DNA of 64,000 nucleotides from Thermococcus camini (GCF_904067545.1 NZ_LR881183.1:1678277-1742276); one strand, 5' to 3'. Numbered from the stretch's first letter, positions 16,762 through 25,987 are shown. Notes: generated by a model not told the origin, from the letters alone. Translations and numbers: made by a program.

Positions 16762-17698
16762 AGTCAAGAACGCGCCTCACGTAGTCCCCCCCTGGACTTT
16801 CGGGGAAGTTGTAGGGTTCCTTTTTGGGTCTTTCATTGTAGTACGGCCTGTTGCAGCCCGGACAGCCATGGGTGGCGAATATCTCCGGGGGAAGGAGTTT
16901 GGCAAGCTTTTCTTTATCAATCCCAAAACCAACCAAGGAATCGCCCGCATCGAACTCGAAATCCTCCGGCGCGGCGAGACGCTCCTTTATGAGGTAGTGG
17001 GCCACCTGGATTCTCCTGTATCTCGCGAGGCTTGGGGGCTTCGCGTTCTCAAGGCGGGTTCCCCGTATGGGGGTGAAGGCAAAGAGGGAAACCCAGGCAC
17101 CCATCGAGTACGCCCTCCAGATTGTCTCCACTGCCTCTCTATCCGTCTCCCCGAGCCCGATTATGAGGTGCACGAGGGCCTTTCCATCGCCGAAGACGTC
17201 GATAACGTCCCTCGTGAAACGCCACATCTCGTCCCAGGAGTAGAGGGAGTCCTTTATCTCCGGGTAGAGCCTCTCACTGGCCACGTCGAGGCCAACGCCG
17301 ATGTAGTCAACACCCATTGATTTGAACTCTCCAAGGGTGGCCCTATTCACGGGGGTTATCGAGACCGAGACCGGAAGACCCAGCGGCTGGAAGAGGTCAA
17401 GGAGTTCGATAACATCGGAGACCAGGCCCGGATAATCAACAGTCTGGAGGCATATCCTCGCGAACCTCCCAGAAGGAAGGGCCTCAACGACCTCTTCAAC
17501 GTCAAAGGCAGGCCAGGTTATCCTGGAGAGCTTTTTCAGATCGGCCCTGCTTTCCCTCGCCTGGGGACAGAAGGCACAGTTGTTTCTGCAGCGGCCCTCG
17601 TGGTACGTCATGAGATAAGCGGTGGTCGGTCTTGCGAGCATCCTGGCCCTTATCAGCCCCATCGCTATTGCCGTCCCGTAGGAGACCCTGACTTTCAT
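16751..17698 (-). CDS. Radical SAM protein, probable archaeal lipoyl synthase subunit LipS2
   Basis: A 315-residue radical SAM enzyme. The cluster motif CRNNCAFC (CX3CX2C) at about residues 36-43 binds the SAM [4Fe-4S] cluster; the TIM-barrel region contains VSITPVNRATLGEFKSMGVDYIGVGLDVASERLYPEIK; a second cysteine motif HGCPGCNRPYYNERP near the C-terminus may hold another cluster or zinc. It resembles biotin/lipoyl synthases. In T. kodakarensis a protein of this kind (LipS2) forms a lipoyl synthase with LipS1, and I recall it lying close to a plant-type asparaginase gene as here. The assignment is from memory and context, so no symbol is given. It overlaps the upstream MFS gene by four bases. 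Confidence 0.75.
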   Translation of the reverse strand: MKVRVSYGTAIAMGLIRARMLARPTTAYLMTYHEGRCRNNCAFCPQARESRADLKKLSRITWPAFDVEEVVEALPSGRFARICLQTVDYPGLVSDVIELLDLFQPLGLPVSVSITPVNRATLGEFKSMGVDYIGVGLDVASERLYPEIKDSLYSWDEMWRFTRDVIDVFGDGKALVHLIIGLGETDREAVETIWRAYSMGAWVSLFAFTPIRGTRLENAKPPSLARYRRIQVAHYLIKERLAAPEDFEFDAGDSLVGFGIDKEKLAKLLPPEIFATHGCPGCNRPYYNERPKKEPYNFPESPGGDYVRRVLDSIL

Positions 17699-18873
17699 TC
17701 CTTCCTACCTCCAATTATGAGGGGCGCGTGGACTATTATAAGTGATGCGCCCGCTATGAAGGGGAGCAGGGGAAAGACCCCGGCGTAGCCCTCAAGCTGT
17801 GCCACGTAGCCGAGGGTCACCTGGCCGCCAAGCATTCCGAGGTCGAAGAACATCGTGTAGACGCTCGAACCCATCGTCCTTATCCTCTGAGGGAGGTTTC
17901 CAAGGGCCATGAGCTGCATTGCGGGAACGGATAAACCGAAGCCCGCGCCGATGAGGAGCGCGCTGGCGTAGGAGTATGGCGGGAGCCTGTAGAGAATCAG
18001 AACAATGTAGCCGATGATAACAAGGAGCATGCCGGCACGTATGACCGGAATAGGACCCATCCTGTCGGCGCTCCTGCCACCAACGAGCCTCATTACGAAG
18101 CTCGCCAATCCTATGACCATCATGTAGAAGCCGAACAGGCTCTGGGGCATTCCCAGAACCTTGTAGAGGGCTGGAAGGTACGTTATGACGCCGGCGTAGG
18201 AGAAGGAGAAGAAGAACAGCGCCAGTGACGCGGCAACGAAATAGCTCCTGAGGAGCTCCGAGTAGCTGACGTCCTCGTGCCTCTCCTCCCTTCTGGGAAC
18301 GGCCTTTCTGCCATCGAGCCAGACCGGGACTACAAGGGCGAGGCCAACGAGGGAAAACAGCACGGTGAAGGAGAAGGCCCCGACGAAGCCGAGGAGGTCG
18401 GAGAGGTATCCGCCGAGGGCCGGGCCGACTATGTTGCCGAGGGAGAACATCATGCCCCTCCAGCCCAGGGTCTCGCCGACCCTACCCGGGGGCGCAAGGT
18501 CAACTGCGGTTGAAAGGCTGGAGGGAAAGAATATCCCCATGGAAAAGCCGTGTATGGCCCTGGCGAAGGCGAATATCCACAGATTTCCGAGGAGTGCCGA
18601 GGTTATGTAGAGGAGCCCGGCCAGCATTCCCAGGACGTTGCCGGCCATCATGGCCTGGAACCTGTAGCCCCTGTCGCCGATGAGACCGCCGACGGGCTTT
18701 GAGAACAGCGAAACAACCGAGGCAACCCCCGCAACCAGGCCAACCAGGAATGGGGTGGCGTTGAGGGTTATCGCGAAGGGCGATATTATGGGGTTGACTA
18801 CACTTATCCCCAGGAAGAAAAAGAAGGTCGAGAAGTTGAGGAGCCAGATGTCACGGAGCGTTCTCTCGATGGC
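17695..18873 (-). CDS. MFS transporter with no canonical start codon
   Basis: The first ATG in frame is at 18651 and would give 318 residues lacking the first two membrane helices. The frame extends upstream to the asparaginase stop at 18874 and encodes a convincing MFS N-terminus (RTLRDIWLLNFSTFFFFLG, then LVGLVAGVASVVSLFSKPVGG and LIGDRGYRF). These about 75 codons contain no ATG, GTG or TTG. Either initiation uses a rare codon (ATC at 18870-18868 is second after the stop), or one base has been gained or lost near the start: TTGAGC at the end of asparaginase is one base out of frame and would otherwise be a normal overlapping TTG start. About twelve hydrophobic segments in total; substrate unknown. 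Confidence 0.8.
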   Translation of the reverse strand, partial: AIERTLRDIWLLNFSTFFFFLGISVVNPIISPFAITLNATPFLVGLVAGVASVVSLFSKPVGGLIGDRGYRFQAMMAGNVLGMLAGLLYITSALLGNLWIFAFARAIHGFSMGIFFPSSLSTAVDLAPPGRVGETLGWRGMMFSLGNIVGPALGGYLSDLLGFVGAFSFTVLFSLVGLALVVPVWLDGRKAVPRREERHEDVSYSELLRSYFVAASLALFFFSFSYAGVITYLPALYKVLGMPQSLFGFYMMVIGLASFVMRLVGGRSADRMGPIPVIRAGMLLVIIGYIVLILYRLPPYSYASALLIGAGFGLSVPAMQLMALGNLPQRIRTMGSSVYTMFFDLGMLGGQVTLGYVAQLEGYAGVFPLLPFIAGASLIIVHAPLIIGGRKE

Positions 18874-19794
18874 TCAAACCCCCGCTGTGGGTTCGTCCAT
18901 GCCGTCTCTCATGAAGGCGTGGCTCATGTGCTTCGTATTCTTGGCGAAGCCGACGTTACCTTTCGCATCAACCATTATTATGCCCATGGTGTCGGCGCCG
19001 AAGTACTTTGTGGCGAGGCTTATAGCTGCATCGCTCGCGGCCTGGGCGTCCATTCCGAGGCGGACGAAGTCGGTGGCACTCTTGGCTAAAGCGAGCTTTA
19101 TCGCCACCTCACCGAGCCCCGTGCAGGAAGCCCCCGCGACCTCGTTGGCATAGGTTCCGCCGCCGATTATCGGCGTGTCGCCGACCCTGCCGAACATCTT
19201 GAGGAACACTCCACCGGTGGACGTTCCGGCAACGATCTCTTCACCATCGAAGGCAACCGCTCCGACCGTACTCCTGAGGACTTCAGGATACTCCCTGATG
19301 AGCTCGTTGAGCTTCTTCCAGTGTCTCGTCTCACCGGTTTCGAGCAGCTTCTTCCTCAGCTCCTCCCACTGCTTCAGCCTCTCATCGGTCACCGGGTTGT
19401 ACTCCTCGAAGCCGAGCAAGCGGGCGAACTTTACAGCCCCCTCGCCGTTGAGGAGCACGTGGTCTGTCTTCTCCATGACCTTTCTCGCCACGCTTATGGG
19501 GTTCCTAACACCCCAGATTCCGGCAACGGCGCCGGCTTCCAGAGTTCTTCCGCGCATTATTGCCGCGTCCATCTCGACCTTTCCGTCGAGGGTAAGAACG
19601 CTCCCAGTTCCTGCGTTGAAAAGCGGGTTGTCCTCAAGAACCTTGACGGCCTCCTCAACCGCATCCAAAGCAGAACCCCGCCTGAGCTCGCGCCAGCCGG
19701 CCAGAACCGCCTCCCTAACGCCCTCGATAACCTTTGGAATGCGCTCCTCCTTCCTTATCGTGCCGGCACCGCCGTGAACTATTATCGCAACCAT
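18874..19794 (-). CDS. Plant-type L-asparaginase / isoaspartyl peptidase (Ntn hydrolase)
   Basis: A 306-residue N-terminal-nucleophile hydrolase made as a precursor that cuts itself before a threonine. That threonine is T176 in RSTVGAVAFD, splitting an alpha part with HGGAGTIRKEERIP and NAGTGSVLTLDG from a beta part with GRVGDTPIIGGGTYAN and SCTGLGE. The enzyme releases ammonia from L-asparagine and can cut beta-aspartyl peptides. ATG at 19794 follows GGTGG and is preferred over a GTG at 19803. No signal peptide, so it is cytoplasmic. Its stop codon is the only thing separating it from the in-frame MFS sequence downstream. Confidence 0.94.
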   Translation of the reverse strand: MVAIIVHGGAGTIRKEERIPKVIEGVREAVLAGWRELRRGSALDAVEEAVKVLEDNPLFNAGTGSVLTLDGKVEMDAAIMRGRTLEAGAVAGIWGVRNPISVARKVMEKTDHVLLNGEGAVKFARLLGFEEYNPVTDERLKQWEELRKKLLETGETRHWKKLNELIREYPEVLRSTVGAVAFDGEEIVAGTSTGGVFLKMFGRVGDTPIIGGGTYANEVAGASCTGLGEVAIKLALAKSATDFVRLGMDAQAASDAAISLATKYFGADTMGIIMVDAKGNVGFAKNTKHMSHAFMRDGMDEPTAGV

Positions 19795-19860
19795 GAGAAC
19801 CACCGTAATAAAAAGCCCTCGAACGGTTAAAAGGATTGTGGAAACGAAAAGATAGGAACT

Positions 19861-20775
19861 TCAGCTCAGCGCCATGTTGATTATCGTCTCGCCAATGTTC
19901 TCAAGGTATTCCAGTATCCTCCTGTAGCTCTCCTTTGCTATGGACTGACGGTAGTCTATTGAGCGTATCTCCCCCTTAAGCTCGAGCATCAGCCCGTCGA
20001 TCTTCGTGAGGTCGCGCTCCTCGATTTGGGCCATCATCTGGCCGAACTTCTCCTTCAGGTACGGAACGTTCACCTCACCCGGATTCTCGGCGATGCGCGT
20101 TATGTGGTCTCCGATGCGCTCGATGTTCCGGACTATGAAGAGTATGCCGAGCAGGTCAAAGGTCCTCCTGATTATGCCGCTTTCCTCGGTGACGCCGCGC
20201 TTGGTGAGGATTCTGTTGACCGCACGGATTATGAGAAAGTAGAACCTGTCAAGCTCGTTCTCGAGGTCGTTGATGTCCCTGAGTATCTCCTCCTCCCCGG
20301 GGTTTTGAATGAGAAGCTCAAGGTCGCCGAGCATGGACATTATGAGGGAGCGAATCCTGTTGAGGAGCTCGGCCAGGTTGACCTCCTCCTCGTCGAGGAG
20401 ACTCTTGGCCACCATCCTCTGGGGTTCGTCGAGGATTATCTCAACGCCGGGAAGGCTCTGGAGAACCTTGCGCATCTTCACCTTGTATATCGGCATCTCC
20501 TCGGCCAGGTGAATCTCAAGAACGTCGTAGCCCTGGATGTAGGCGGATATGACAAGCCTGACGGCCATGTCTGGGGAATACTCGCGGGATATCGTAAGGA
20601 CCTTCCTCTCGCTTATCTCCTTCGGCTCCTTGGGGAATATGGTTATGCTGCCGTCAGGGTTTATGGAGAGCGGAACCACGTCGCCCTGGCTGAGGTTGTG
20701 CTCCCGAACCCATTTTTTTGGGAGGGAGATTATGTATGAACTCCTGCCGGTAAATTGGATTTTCCTGAACTCCAT
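19861..20775 (-). CDS. Phosphate-uptake-type regulator: AbrB domain plus PhoU domain
   Basis: About 304 residues. The N-terminus (MEFRKIQFTGRSSYIISLPKKWVREHNLSQGDVV) is a SpoVT/AbrB swapped-hairpin DNA-binding domain. The C-terminal two thirds is helical and PhoU-like, with the acidic metal-binding pattern ENELDRFYFLIIRAVNR and ERIGDHITRIAENPGE. In archaea such fusions are thought to control phosphate transport genes, but none is adjacent here. GGTGAT upstream of 20775 selects this ATG over the one 15 bases upstream. It is divergent from an MFS gene; TATAAAAG at about 20812 may be its promoter. Confidence 0.88.
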   Translation of the reverse strand: MEFRKIQFTGRSSYIISLPKKWVREHNLSQGDVVPLSINPDGSITIFPKEPKEISERKVLTISREYSPDMAVRLVISAYIQGYDVLEIHLAEEMPIYKVKMRKVLQSLPGVEIILDEPQRMVAKSLLDEEEVNLAELLNRIRSLIMSMLGDLELLIQNPGEEEILRDINDLENELDRFYFLIIRAVNRILTKRGVTEESGIIRRTFDLLGILFIVRNIERIGDHITRIAENPGEVNVPYLKEKFGQMMAQIEERDLTKIDGLMLELKGEIRSIDYRQSIAKESYRRILEYLENIGETIINMALS

Positions 20776-20843
20776 AGATATCACCGCCAATATATAGACG
20801 AACAGCGGCGTATAAAAGGCTTCGGTTCGACAGACTTATAAAC

Positions 20844-20861
20844 GCTAAGATTAACGTTAGC
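20844..20861. promoter_or_regulatory. Small inverted repeat at an MFS transcription start
   Basis: GCTAA-N8-TTAGC lies between the TATA box CTTATAAAC (about 20834-20842) and the ATG at 20864, covering the likely transcription start of what appears to be a leaderless mRNA. A repressor site is possible; the arms are only five bases. Confidence 0.25.
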
Positions 20862-20863
20862 AC

Positions 20864-22030
20864 ATGTTCCAGGGCTACGGCAGAGACGCAAAGATACTCA
20901 TAGCGGCAAACGCAGCGGGCCAGCTGTTCCTCCAGTTCTCGATATTCATCATGCCCTTCTATCTGACCGTCCTGGGATACAATATGGCCGCCATGGGGAC
21001 ATTCTTTTCAATACAGACGTTCACCGGGGGACTGTTCTTCCTGATAGCCGGTCAGGTCTCACTGAGGCTCGGGTACCGGAGAACCCTCCTCATCTCCGCT
21101 CTCCTCGGACTGGCCGGGAGGCTCCTCCAAGTGATGGCCATAAACGACTGCGTACTGGCACTCGGCTTTTTCCTGGTCGGAGCAAATATGGGCCTGAGAC
21201 AGCCGAACTTTACCGCCCTGCTCAGCGAGGAGGTCGGCGAGGAGAGGCGCCATCATGCGTTCTCGATAAGCTTCGGCCTGGGAACTATATTTAACGCCCT
21301 GGGAGTCCTCATAGCGGGTTTCGCCCCGGGCCTTTTCGTGGGGCTCGGGCTGACCGAGGGTATAGCCTACAGACTGGTCATCTCACTGGCGCTCCTCCAG
21401 TTCGTTCTCGTGATTCCTGCCTTACTCATAATCCGCGACGTTCCCGTAAAGAATCCAAGGATAAACTGGAACCGTGAGCTGGTCGTCAAGATACTCAAGT
21501 TCTCCCTTCCGAGCGCGCTGATAGGCTTTGGCGCAGGAATAACCATACCCTACATGAGCCTTTACTTCAAGCTCCAGTTCGGGCAGACGCTCGCGGCCAT
21601 AAGCGGGATATTCTTCTTCCAGCAGCTGGCCATGGGGCTCGGCTCCTTCGGCCTTCCAAGGCTGGTTCACAGGATAGGGCCGGTCAAGGTGATAACGTCC
21701 TTCCAGAGCATAGCGGCCTTTCTCTTCGCGGTGTTCCCCTCCATAGAGACCTTCCTGATAGCATCGGCCCTCTACGTCGTCCGCTCCATCCTCATGAACA
21801 TAGTGTGGCCCATAAACGACTCCTTCATGATGGGCTTCTTCTCGACAGAGGAGAAGGCCACCGCGGCAGGAATAAGGAGGGCCTTCTCGACCTTTATGAG
21901 GGGAGGAGGGAACTACGTCGGTGGCCTGCTCTTCGGCATGTCCCTGAGCTACCCGTTCTACGCGACGGCGGCGCTCTATGTAATAGCGACGGCGATATTC
22001 TACGCCTTCTTCATAAAGCACAACGAGTGA
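20864..22030 (+). CDS. MFS transporter
   Basis: A 388-residue protein with about twelve hydrophobic segments. The helix 2-3 loop reads GQVSLRLGYRRTLLI, a variant of the MFS signature, and the second-half loop reads PRLVHRIGPVKV. Sequences such as EEKATAAGIRRAFSTFMRGGGNYVGG near the end are seen in archaeal sugar- or drug-efflux-like members. The ATG is 22-25 bases after a TATA box and has no ribosome binding site, so it is probably leaderless. Substrate unknown. It converges with iorB after ten bases. Confidence 0.87.
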   Translation: MFQGYGRDAKILIAANAAGQLFLQFSIFIMPFYLTVLGYNMAAMGTFFSIQTFTGGLFFLIAGQVSLRLGYRRTLLISALLGLAGRLLQVMAINDCVLALGFFLVGANMGLRQPNFTALLSEEVGEERRHHAFSISFGLGTIFNALGVLIAGFAPGLFVGLGLTEGIAYRLVISLALLQFVLVIPALLIIRDVPVKNPRINWNRELVVKILKFSLPSALIGFGAGITIPYMSLYFKLQFGQTLAAISGIFFFQQLAMGLGSFGLPRLVHRIGPVKVITSFQSIAAFLFAVFPSIETFLIASALYVVRSILMNIVWPINDSFMMGFFSTEEKATAAGIRRAFSTFMRGGGNYVGGLLFGMSLSYPFYATAALYVIATAIFYAFFIKHNE

Positions 22031-22040
22031 GAAAGAAAAG

Positions 22041-22625
22041 TCAGGCCTTCGCGAGTTCGATTCCACGCTCAAGGGCCCTGAAGTTGACCTCCCAGAGCTT
22101 CTCCCTGAGGGTGAGCCTTATTCCCTCCAGCAGGGAATCCTTATTGAGTGGCACAAGGCCTTTCCAATAGGCGTAGCCGAGCATGAGGACACCGAGGGTT
22201 CTGGGGTTTATCCTATCTGCCTCGCGCTGGAAGTTCAGCATGTGAACCGGGCAGATTCCCCCGATGGCTTCCCTTATCTCTCCCAGCTCTGGATACTTCT
22301 CCTTCCCGACGAGGGTCGTCGCGGTGTGTATCGGATAGGCGTTTATCACGGCCGTGCTGCCCTTACCAAGGAAGCGGGCGTTCCTCAGCGCCTCAGCAGG
22401 TTCAAGGGCGAGCATGAGGTTTGCTTTACCCTCTTCGATGAGGGGTGAGTAGACCTCTTCACCAAAGCGGAGGTAGCTGAGAACGCTTCCATAACGCTGG
22501 CTCATTCCAAGGGTTTCACCTATTCTGACGTTGTAGCCCTCGTGCATGGCGGCGTTTCCAACTATTCTCGAAAGCGTCAAACCACCCTGGCCGCCGACTC
22601 CGGTGATTATGAGGTTGAACTCCAT
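22041..22625 (-). CDS. iorB: Indolepyruvate ferredoxin oxidoreductase beta subunit (IorB), without adjacent iorA
   Basis: A 194-residue protein of the gamma-type 2-oxoacid:ferredoxin oxidoreductase family. The N-terminal GVGGQGGLTLSRIVGNAA and later ALEPAEALRNARFL, GICPVHMLNFQREADRI and LGYAYWKGLVPL match IorB. With IorA it oxidises aryl pyruvates from aromatic amino acid breakdown to aryl-acetyl-CoA, reducing ferredoxin. IorA is usually the neighbouring gene, but here the flanks are an MFS transporter and lysS, so the partner is elsewhere or this is a second copy. GGTGG before ATG 22625 sets the start. Confidence 0.88.
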   Translation of the reverse strand: MEFNLIITGVGGQGGLTLSRIVGNAAMHEGYNVRIGETLGMSQRYGSVLSYLRFGEEVYSPLIEEGKANLMLALEPAEALRNARFLGKGSTAVINAYPIHTATTLVGKEKYPELGEIREAIGGICPVHMLNFQREADRINPRTLGVLMLGYAYWKGLVPLNKDSLLEGIRLTLREKLWEVNFRALERGIELAKA

Positions 22626-22692
22626 CGACACCACCGAAATGCATTGGGGGGAGCGGATAAAAACCTGTTGTCGAGAAAATTCGACAGGCTTG

Positions 22693-22745
22693 AAAAAGTC
22701 TCGAAAATACCACGGGAAAAGGACAGAAAAAGTTGAAGAACTAAA
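22693..22745 (-). terminator. Probable T-rich terminator after lysS
   Basis: On the minus strand the bases after the lysS stop read TTCTTCAACTTTTTCTG, then CCTTTTCCC and GACTTTTTC. Such T runs terminate archaeal RNA polymerase. A hairpin TGTCGA-N6-TCGACA follows at about 22662-22684, upstream of iorB. Confidence 0.45.
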
Positions 22746-24326
22746 TCAGCCCTCCAGACGGAGGCGCCTGACGACGAAGTCCCTGTCGAGGGAAGCCAGG
22801 AAGCTCGCGAGCCTTGGACCACGATCCTTGCCGATGAAGACGTTGTACAAAGCTTTGAACCACTCCTTGCTCGGAATCTCATGCTTCTTAGCGATATCGA
22901 AGAGCGCGTTGTTGAGTTCCTCAACGGTGAAGCCCTCGTGGGCCTCAAGCCATCCTGCGACCTCGACCATGGCCTCCCGGATTTCAGGCCTAAGTTCGAT
23001 CTCTGGAGGCTTTTCCAAGATGCTGAACTTCACATTTTCCGGTGCATACTTCTCAACCCAGTTTTTAGCCAAGCGTATGCGGAGCCTTATGCGCTCGACG
23101 TCATCTTCGCCGAGCTTCTCAGGGAGATGACCCTGCTCCTGGAGAACGCGGATTATACCGCTTTCGTCGAGGTGCGGCATCTGAACGAGCGTAACCAGGA
23201 ACCTGAAGGGCGCCTGCGCGGTCAGCCTCTCGGGAACCTTCGGCATCGAGAGCTCGTATGTCCTCTTAAGTTCCTCTTCCTCCTCCGGGTTCTTGGCCCG
23301 TTCAATGCCGAAGTAAATCCTCTCCACCTTGTCGAACTCGTCGTAGAGGTTGAGCAGGCCCAGGCCGAGGTCTATCTTGATCTCCTTGTTCGGTCTCGCC
23401 TTGGCGTAGATGAAGCGGATTATTCCTGGCTCGAGCACCTCGTAAAGGTCGCTGAGGAGTATAACGTTGCCCTTGCTGCCGGACATCTTGCCTTTCTGCC
23501 CCTTGATTCCGACGAACTCGTACATCAGGTCTATAGGTGACGGCCAGCCGAATATCTTCTCGACTATCTCCCTGCCGGTGTCGTACGAGCCGCCAGCGGC
23601 CAGGTGGTCCTTTCCGGCCGGCTCGAAGTCCACCTTAAAGTGCGCCCAGCGCATCGGCCAGTCAACTCTCCACCTGAGCTTAACGTTGCCGTCCCTTATG
23701 TCGGTCTCACCCTCGTTACCGCAGTGGGGGCACTTGTAAGAGACCTTCCACTCGCCGTCCCACGAAACGAACTCCGCCTCCTTCCTGCACTTGGGACAGT
23801 AAACCATAACCGGCTGCCAGTCCTCCTCAAGGGGCGGCTGCTTGGCCCTCTCACGGTATTTGTCGAGTATGGCCTTTATCTCTTCACGCTTGGCCAGGGC
23901 CAGCTTTATCTCCTCGGCGTACTCGCCGGACTTGTACAGCTCGTAGGCGTGTAGGAAGTCCACCTCAATGCCAAGTTTCTCAACCTCGCTCTCAAAGAGC
24001 TCCATGAAGTGCTCCGCGTAGCTGTTGTGGCAGCCCCACGGATCCGGAACCTCGCGAACCGGCCTCGTGAGGTGCTCCTTCCACTCGGCCGGGACGTTCT
24101 TGGGAACCTTCCTGAAGCGGTCGTAGTCGTCCCACATGTGGATGTGACGGACTTTCTTCCCCCTGTCCCTGAGGGCGTGGCCGACTATGTACGCTGTGAA
24201 GAACTCCCTGAAGTTCCCTATGTGAACGTAACCGCTCGGAGTTATTCCGCTCTCCACAACGTATTCATCCCTGTCGCCGCGTTCCCGGATAATCTTTTCA
24301 GCCATGTAATCCGCCCAATGAACCAT
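22746..24326 (-). CDS. lysS: Lysyl-tRNA synthetase, class I
   Basis: A 526-residue class I LysRS, the type used by most euryarchaea. The HIGH motif appears as HIGN in [17 protein letters not shown] (about residues 23-40) and KMSKS as KMSGSKGN (about 280). Two CxxC pairs in the centre (CPKC, CPHC) form zinc sites. The protein charges tRNA-Lys in the cytoplasm. The ATG at 24326 follows GGTGGTGAG and is chosen over the longest frame, which adds 58 residues reading through the divergent promoter region. Confidence 0.96.
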   Translation of the reverse strand: MVHWADYMAEKIIRERGDRDEYVVESGITPSGYVHIGNFREFFTAYIVGHALRDRGKKVRHIHMWDDYDRFRKVPKNVPAEWKEHLTRPVREVPDPWGCHNSYAEHFMELFESEVEKLGIEVDFLHAYELYKSGEYAEEIKLALAKREEIKAILDKYRERAKQPPLEEDWQPVMVYCPKCRKEAEFVSWDGEWKVSYKCPHCGNEGETDIRDGNVKLRWRVDWPMRWAHFKVDFEPAGKDHLAAGGSYDTGREIVEKIFGWPSPIDLMYEFVGIKGQKGKMSGSKGNVILLSDLYEVLEPGIIRFIYAKARPNKEIKIDLGLGLLNLYDEFDKVERIYFGIERAKNPEEEEELKRTYELSMPKVPERLTAQAPFRFLVTLVQMPHLDESGIIRVLQEQGHLPEKLGEDDVERIRLRIRLAKNWVEKYAPENVKFSILEKPPEIELRPEIREAMVEVAGWLEAHEGFTVEELNNALFDIAKKHEIPSKEWFKALYNVFIGKDRGPRLASFLASLDRDFVVRRLRLEG

Positions 24327-24402
24327 TCTCACCACCGCGCTTAGGTCTGCGGAGGGGCTTTTAAGCTTAAGCTTGGCATGGGGAACAACTTCAAGAGGGA
24401 AA

Positions 24403-24416
24403 ATTTTATAAATTTT
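24403..24416 (+). promoter_or_regulatory. TATA box for the 24458 gene
   Basis: AAAATTTTATAAATTTT in the 131-base divergent region with lysS provides a strong TATA element about 50 bases before the ATG at 24458. A weaker AAGCTTAAGCTT block at about 24363-24374 may belong to lysS. Confidence 0.6.
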
Positions 24417-24457
24417 GATGGTAAAACTACAGACAAAAGTAACATGGGGGCACACCA

Positions 24458-25342
24458 ATGGAGTTAGAAATGAGGAGGATGCAGGTATTTTTCCCGGCAT
24501 CGCTGGAGATTCAGGAGGAACTCCTCAAGGCTGGCTTCAAGGTGCCTTACGACAAGGAGAGCGGAAGGAAGACACCGATTCCGGTAGTGGTGAGTTCGCG
24601 GGAGGGAAGAAGAATACGGAGGAGCCGGCTCCTGAAGGCCAAAGACTTTGAAAGCGATGGAAAGTTTGCAGTGGTGCCGGATGAAAGGGCACTGCTGGAG
24701 CTGGAGCCCACGGATAATGGATTCCTGATACTGAGACCAAAGCCGGTCGAGTACCACCTCGAGGAGATGGGCTTCGTCTCTGTCCCACCAAGGGTCTGGG
24801 GAACGTGGGCGAGCTTTTCGATCCCGTTTTCGGCATACGATGAACTGGTGGATTTTCTGGGAGATTTCGGGAACGATAACAGAAACGGATTTTACACGGC
24901 CTCTCGGGGCTCCGGCGGAAGGATAGAGGTCTACGCTTACAAGGGGAGGAGCAGAAAAGACCTGGGAATTCCGGTTTTTGGCTACTCTTTAGGCCTGCAC
25001 GGACTGACCTTGGCCGACGAGTACCTCAGGGAGAAGGCCAAAGAGAACGAGGTTCCAGAGGAGAGGCTCCGCTACCTCAAACTCGGCTTGAAGAAGAGGA
25101 AGGAAACGAAGGCAGGACTTAAGGTCGGTATCGTCTGGGAGAACGGGAAGCCCGTCGAGATAACGCTCAAGCTCTCGACGACTGAACCGAGGGTTAAAAT
25201 CCAGGGGCTCTACGGCGAACTGGCCGGAAAATCCCGGGGAGAACTCACTAGAACGGACGGGTGGTATATCGTCGTCCACGCGAGCGATTTCATAGCGGCT
25301 CTGGAGACCGTAGGAAGGGCCTTCGGGGGCAACTCATATTAA
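24458..25342 (+). CDS. Conserved hypothetical protein, 294 aa
   Basis: A soluble 294-residue protein that I do not recognise. Residues 1-100 are rich in short strands and basic residues ([23 protein letters not shown]). Residues 105-215 contain aromatic stretches ([21 protein letters not shown]) and a basic helix ([16 protein letters not shown]). A third part ([22 protein letters not shown]) looks like a beta domain. There are no membrane segments, cysteines or obvious catalytic motifs. It has its own strong promoter. The basic surface could suit nucleic-acid binding, but that is only an impression. Confidence 0.7.
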   Translation: MELEMRRMQVFFPASLEIQEELLKAGFKVPYDKESGRKTPIPVVVSSREGRRIRRSRLLKAKDFESDGKFAVVPDERALLELEPTDNGFLILRPKPVEYHLEEMGFVSVPPRVWGTWASFSIPFSAYDELVDFLGDFGNDNRNGFYTASRGSGGRIEVYAYKGRSRKDLGIPVFGYSLGLHGLTLADEYLREKAKENEVPEERLRYLKLGLKKRKETKAGLKVGIVWENGKPVEITLKLSTTEPRVKIQGLYGELAGKSRGELTRTDGWYIVVHASDFIAALETVGRAFGGNSY

Positions 25343-25375
25343 CCCCAACCCCCTTCTTCTTTTTTGGTGGAACGA

Positions 25376-25987
25376 ATGCTCCCAAGCTGGGGAATCTACG
25401 CAGGCATCGCCGCTGCATTCATACTTGCCACCATAAGCCTCACGAAAAGGCTCGGCCCAGAGTGGGCCTGGGTGAACAGGAAGATAATCCACTTCAGCAT
25501 AGTTCCTGCCGTTCTGATGTTCTACTACGAGAGAATACCCCCAGAGGTTTTCAGCGGAGCGGCTTTCGTCTTCGGCATTTTTCAGCTCTGGCCGCACCTC
25601 AAAAAGAGGGAGTTCTCGTGGTATCAGATAGAGCACAACTACGGGGAGGTCTTCTTCGCCTTTTCCGCCTCGGTCGTGCCGATGGTCCTCCCAAGGGAGT
25701 ACGCGACGGCTCTGCTACTCGCGATGGCCATCAGCGACGGCGTGACCGGGATAATACGGCACTATTACTTCAGGAGGCACGGCTTCAACGTCAAGCTGAA
25801 GAAGCACTGGACCGGGAGCCTTGGCTACCTGATAACCGCGCTGATAATAGCGGCAGTGTTTCTTGACACTGGCGCGATAGGAAAAATAGGATGGGCGGTC
25901 ATCCTGACCCTGGCGGAATACCAAGGCTGGGTCGACGACAACTTAGCCGTTCCGCTGGTTGGGAGCGTTCTCTTTCTCCTCTACTGA
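25376..25987 (+). CDS. Dolichol/phytol kinase-like membrane protein
   Basis: A 203-residue protein with about six hydrophobic segments. The first loop holds VNRKIIHFSIVPAVLMFYY, and later AMAISDGVTGIIRHYYFRRHG and KKHWTGSLGYLITALII match the CTP-dependent dolichol/phytol kinase and CDP-diglyceride synthetase-like family (RKxxH near the N-terminus; SDG and GSLG motifs). Such enzymes phosphorylate polyprenols used as sugar or lipid carriers. GGTGG before ATG 25376 sets the start. Its end overlaps the convergent DUF366 gene by seven bases. Confidence 0.75.
   Translation: MLPSWGIYAGIAAAFILATISLTKRLGPEWAWVNRKIIHFSIVPAVLMFYYERIPPEVFSGAAFVFGIFQLWPHLKKREFSWYQIEHNYGEVFFAFSASVVPMVLPREYATALLLAMAISDGVTGIIRHYYFRRHGFNVKLKKHWTGSLGYLITALIIAAVFLDTGAIGKIGWAVILTLAEYQGWVDDNLAVPLVGSVLFLLY

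Noticed and set aside
18874-18876. Selenocysteine insertion at the TGA between asparaginase and the MFS gene
   Set aside because: No SECIS-like element was seen, Thermococcales are not known for selenoproteins, and asparaginase has its normal length at this stop.
22746-24500. Longer lysS start at 24500
   Set aside because: The extra 58 residues read through the promoter region and lack the conserved N-terminus; GGTGGTGAG marks ATG 24326.
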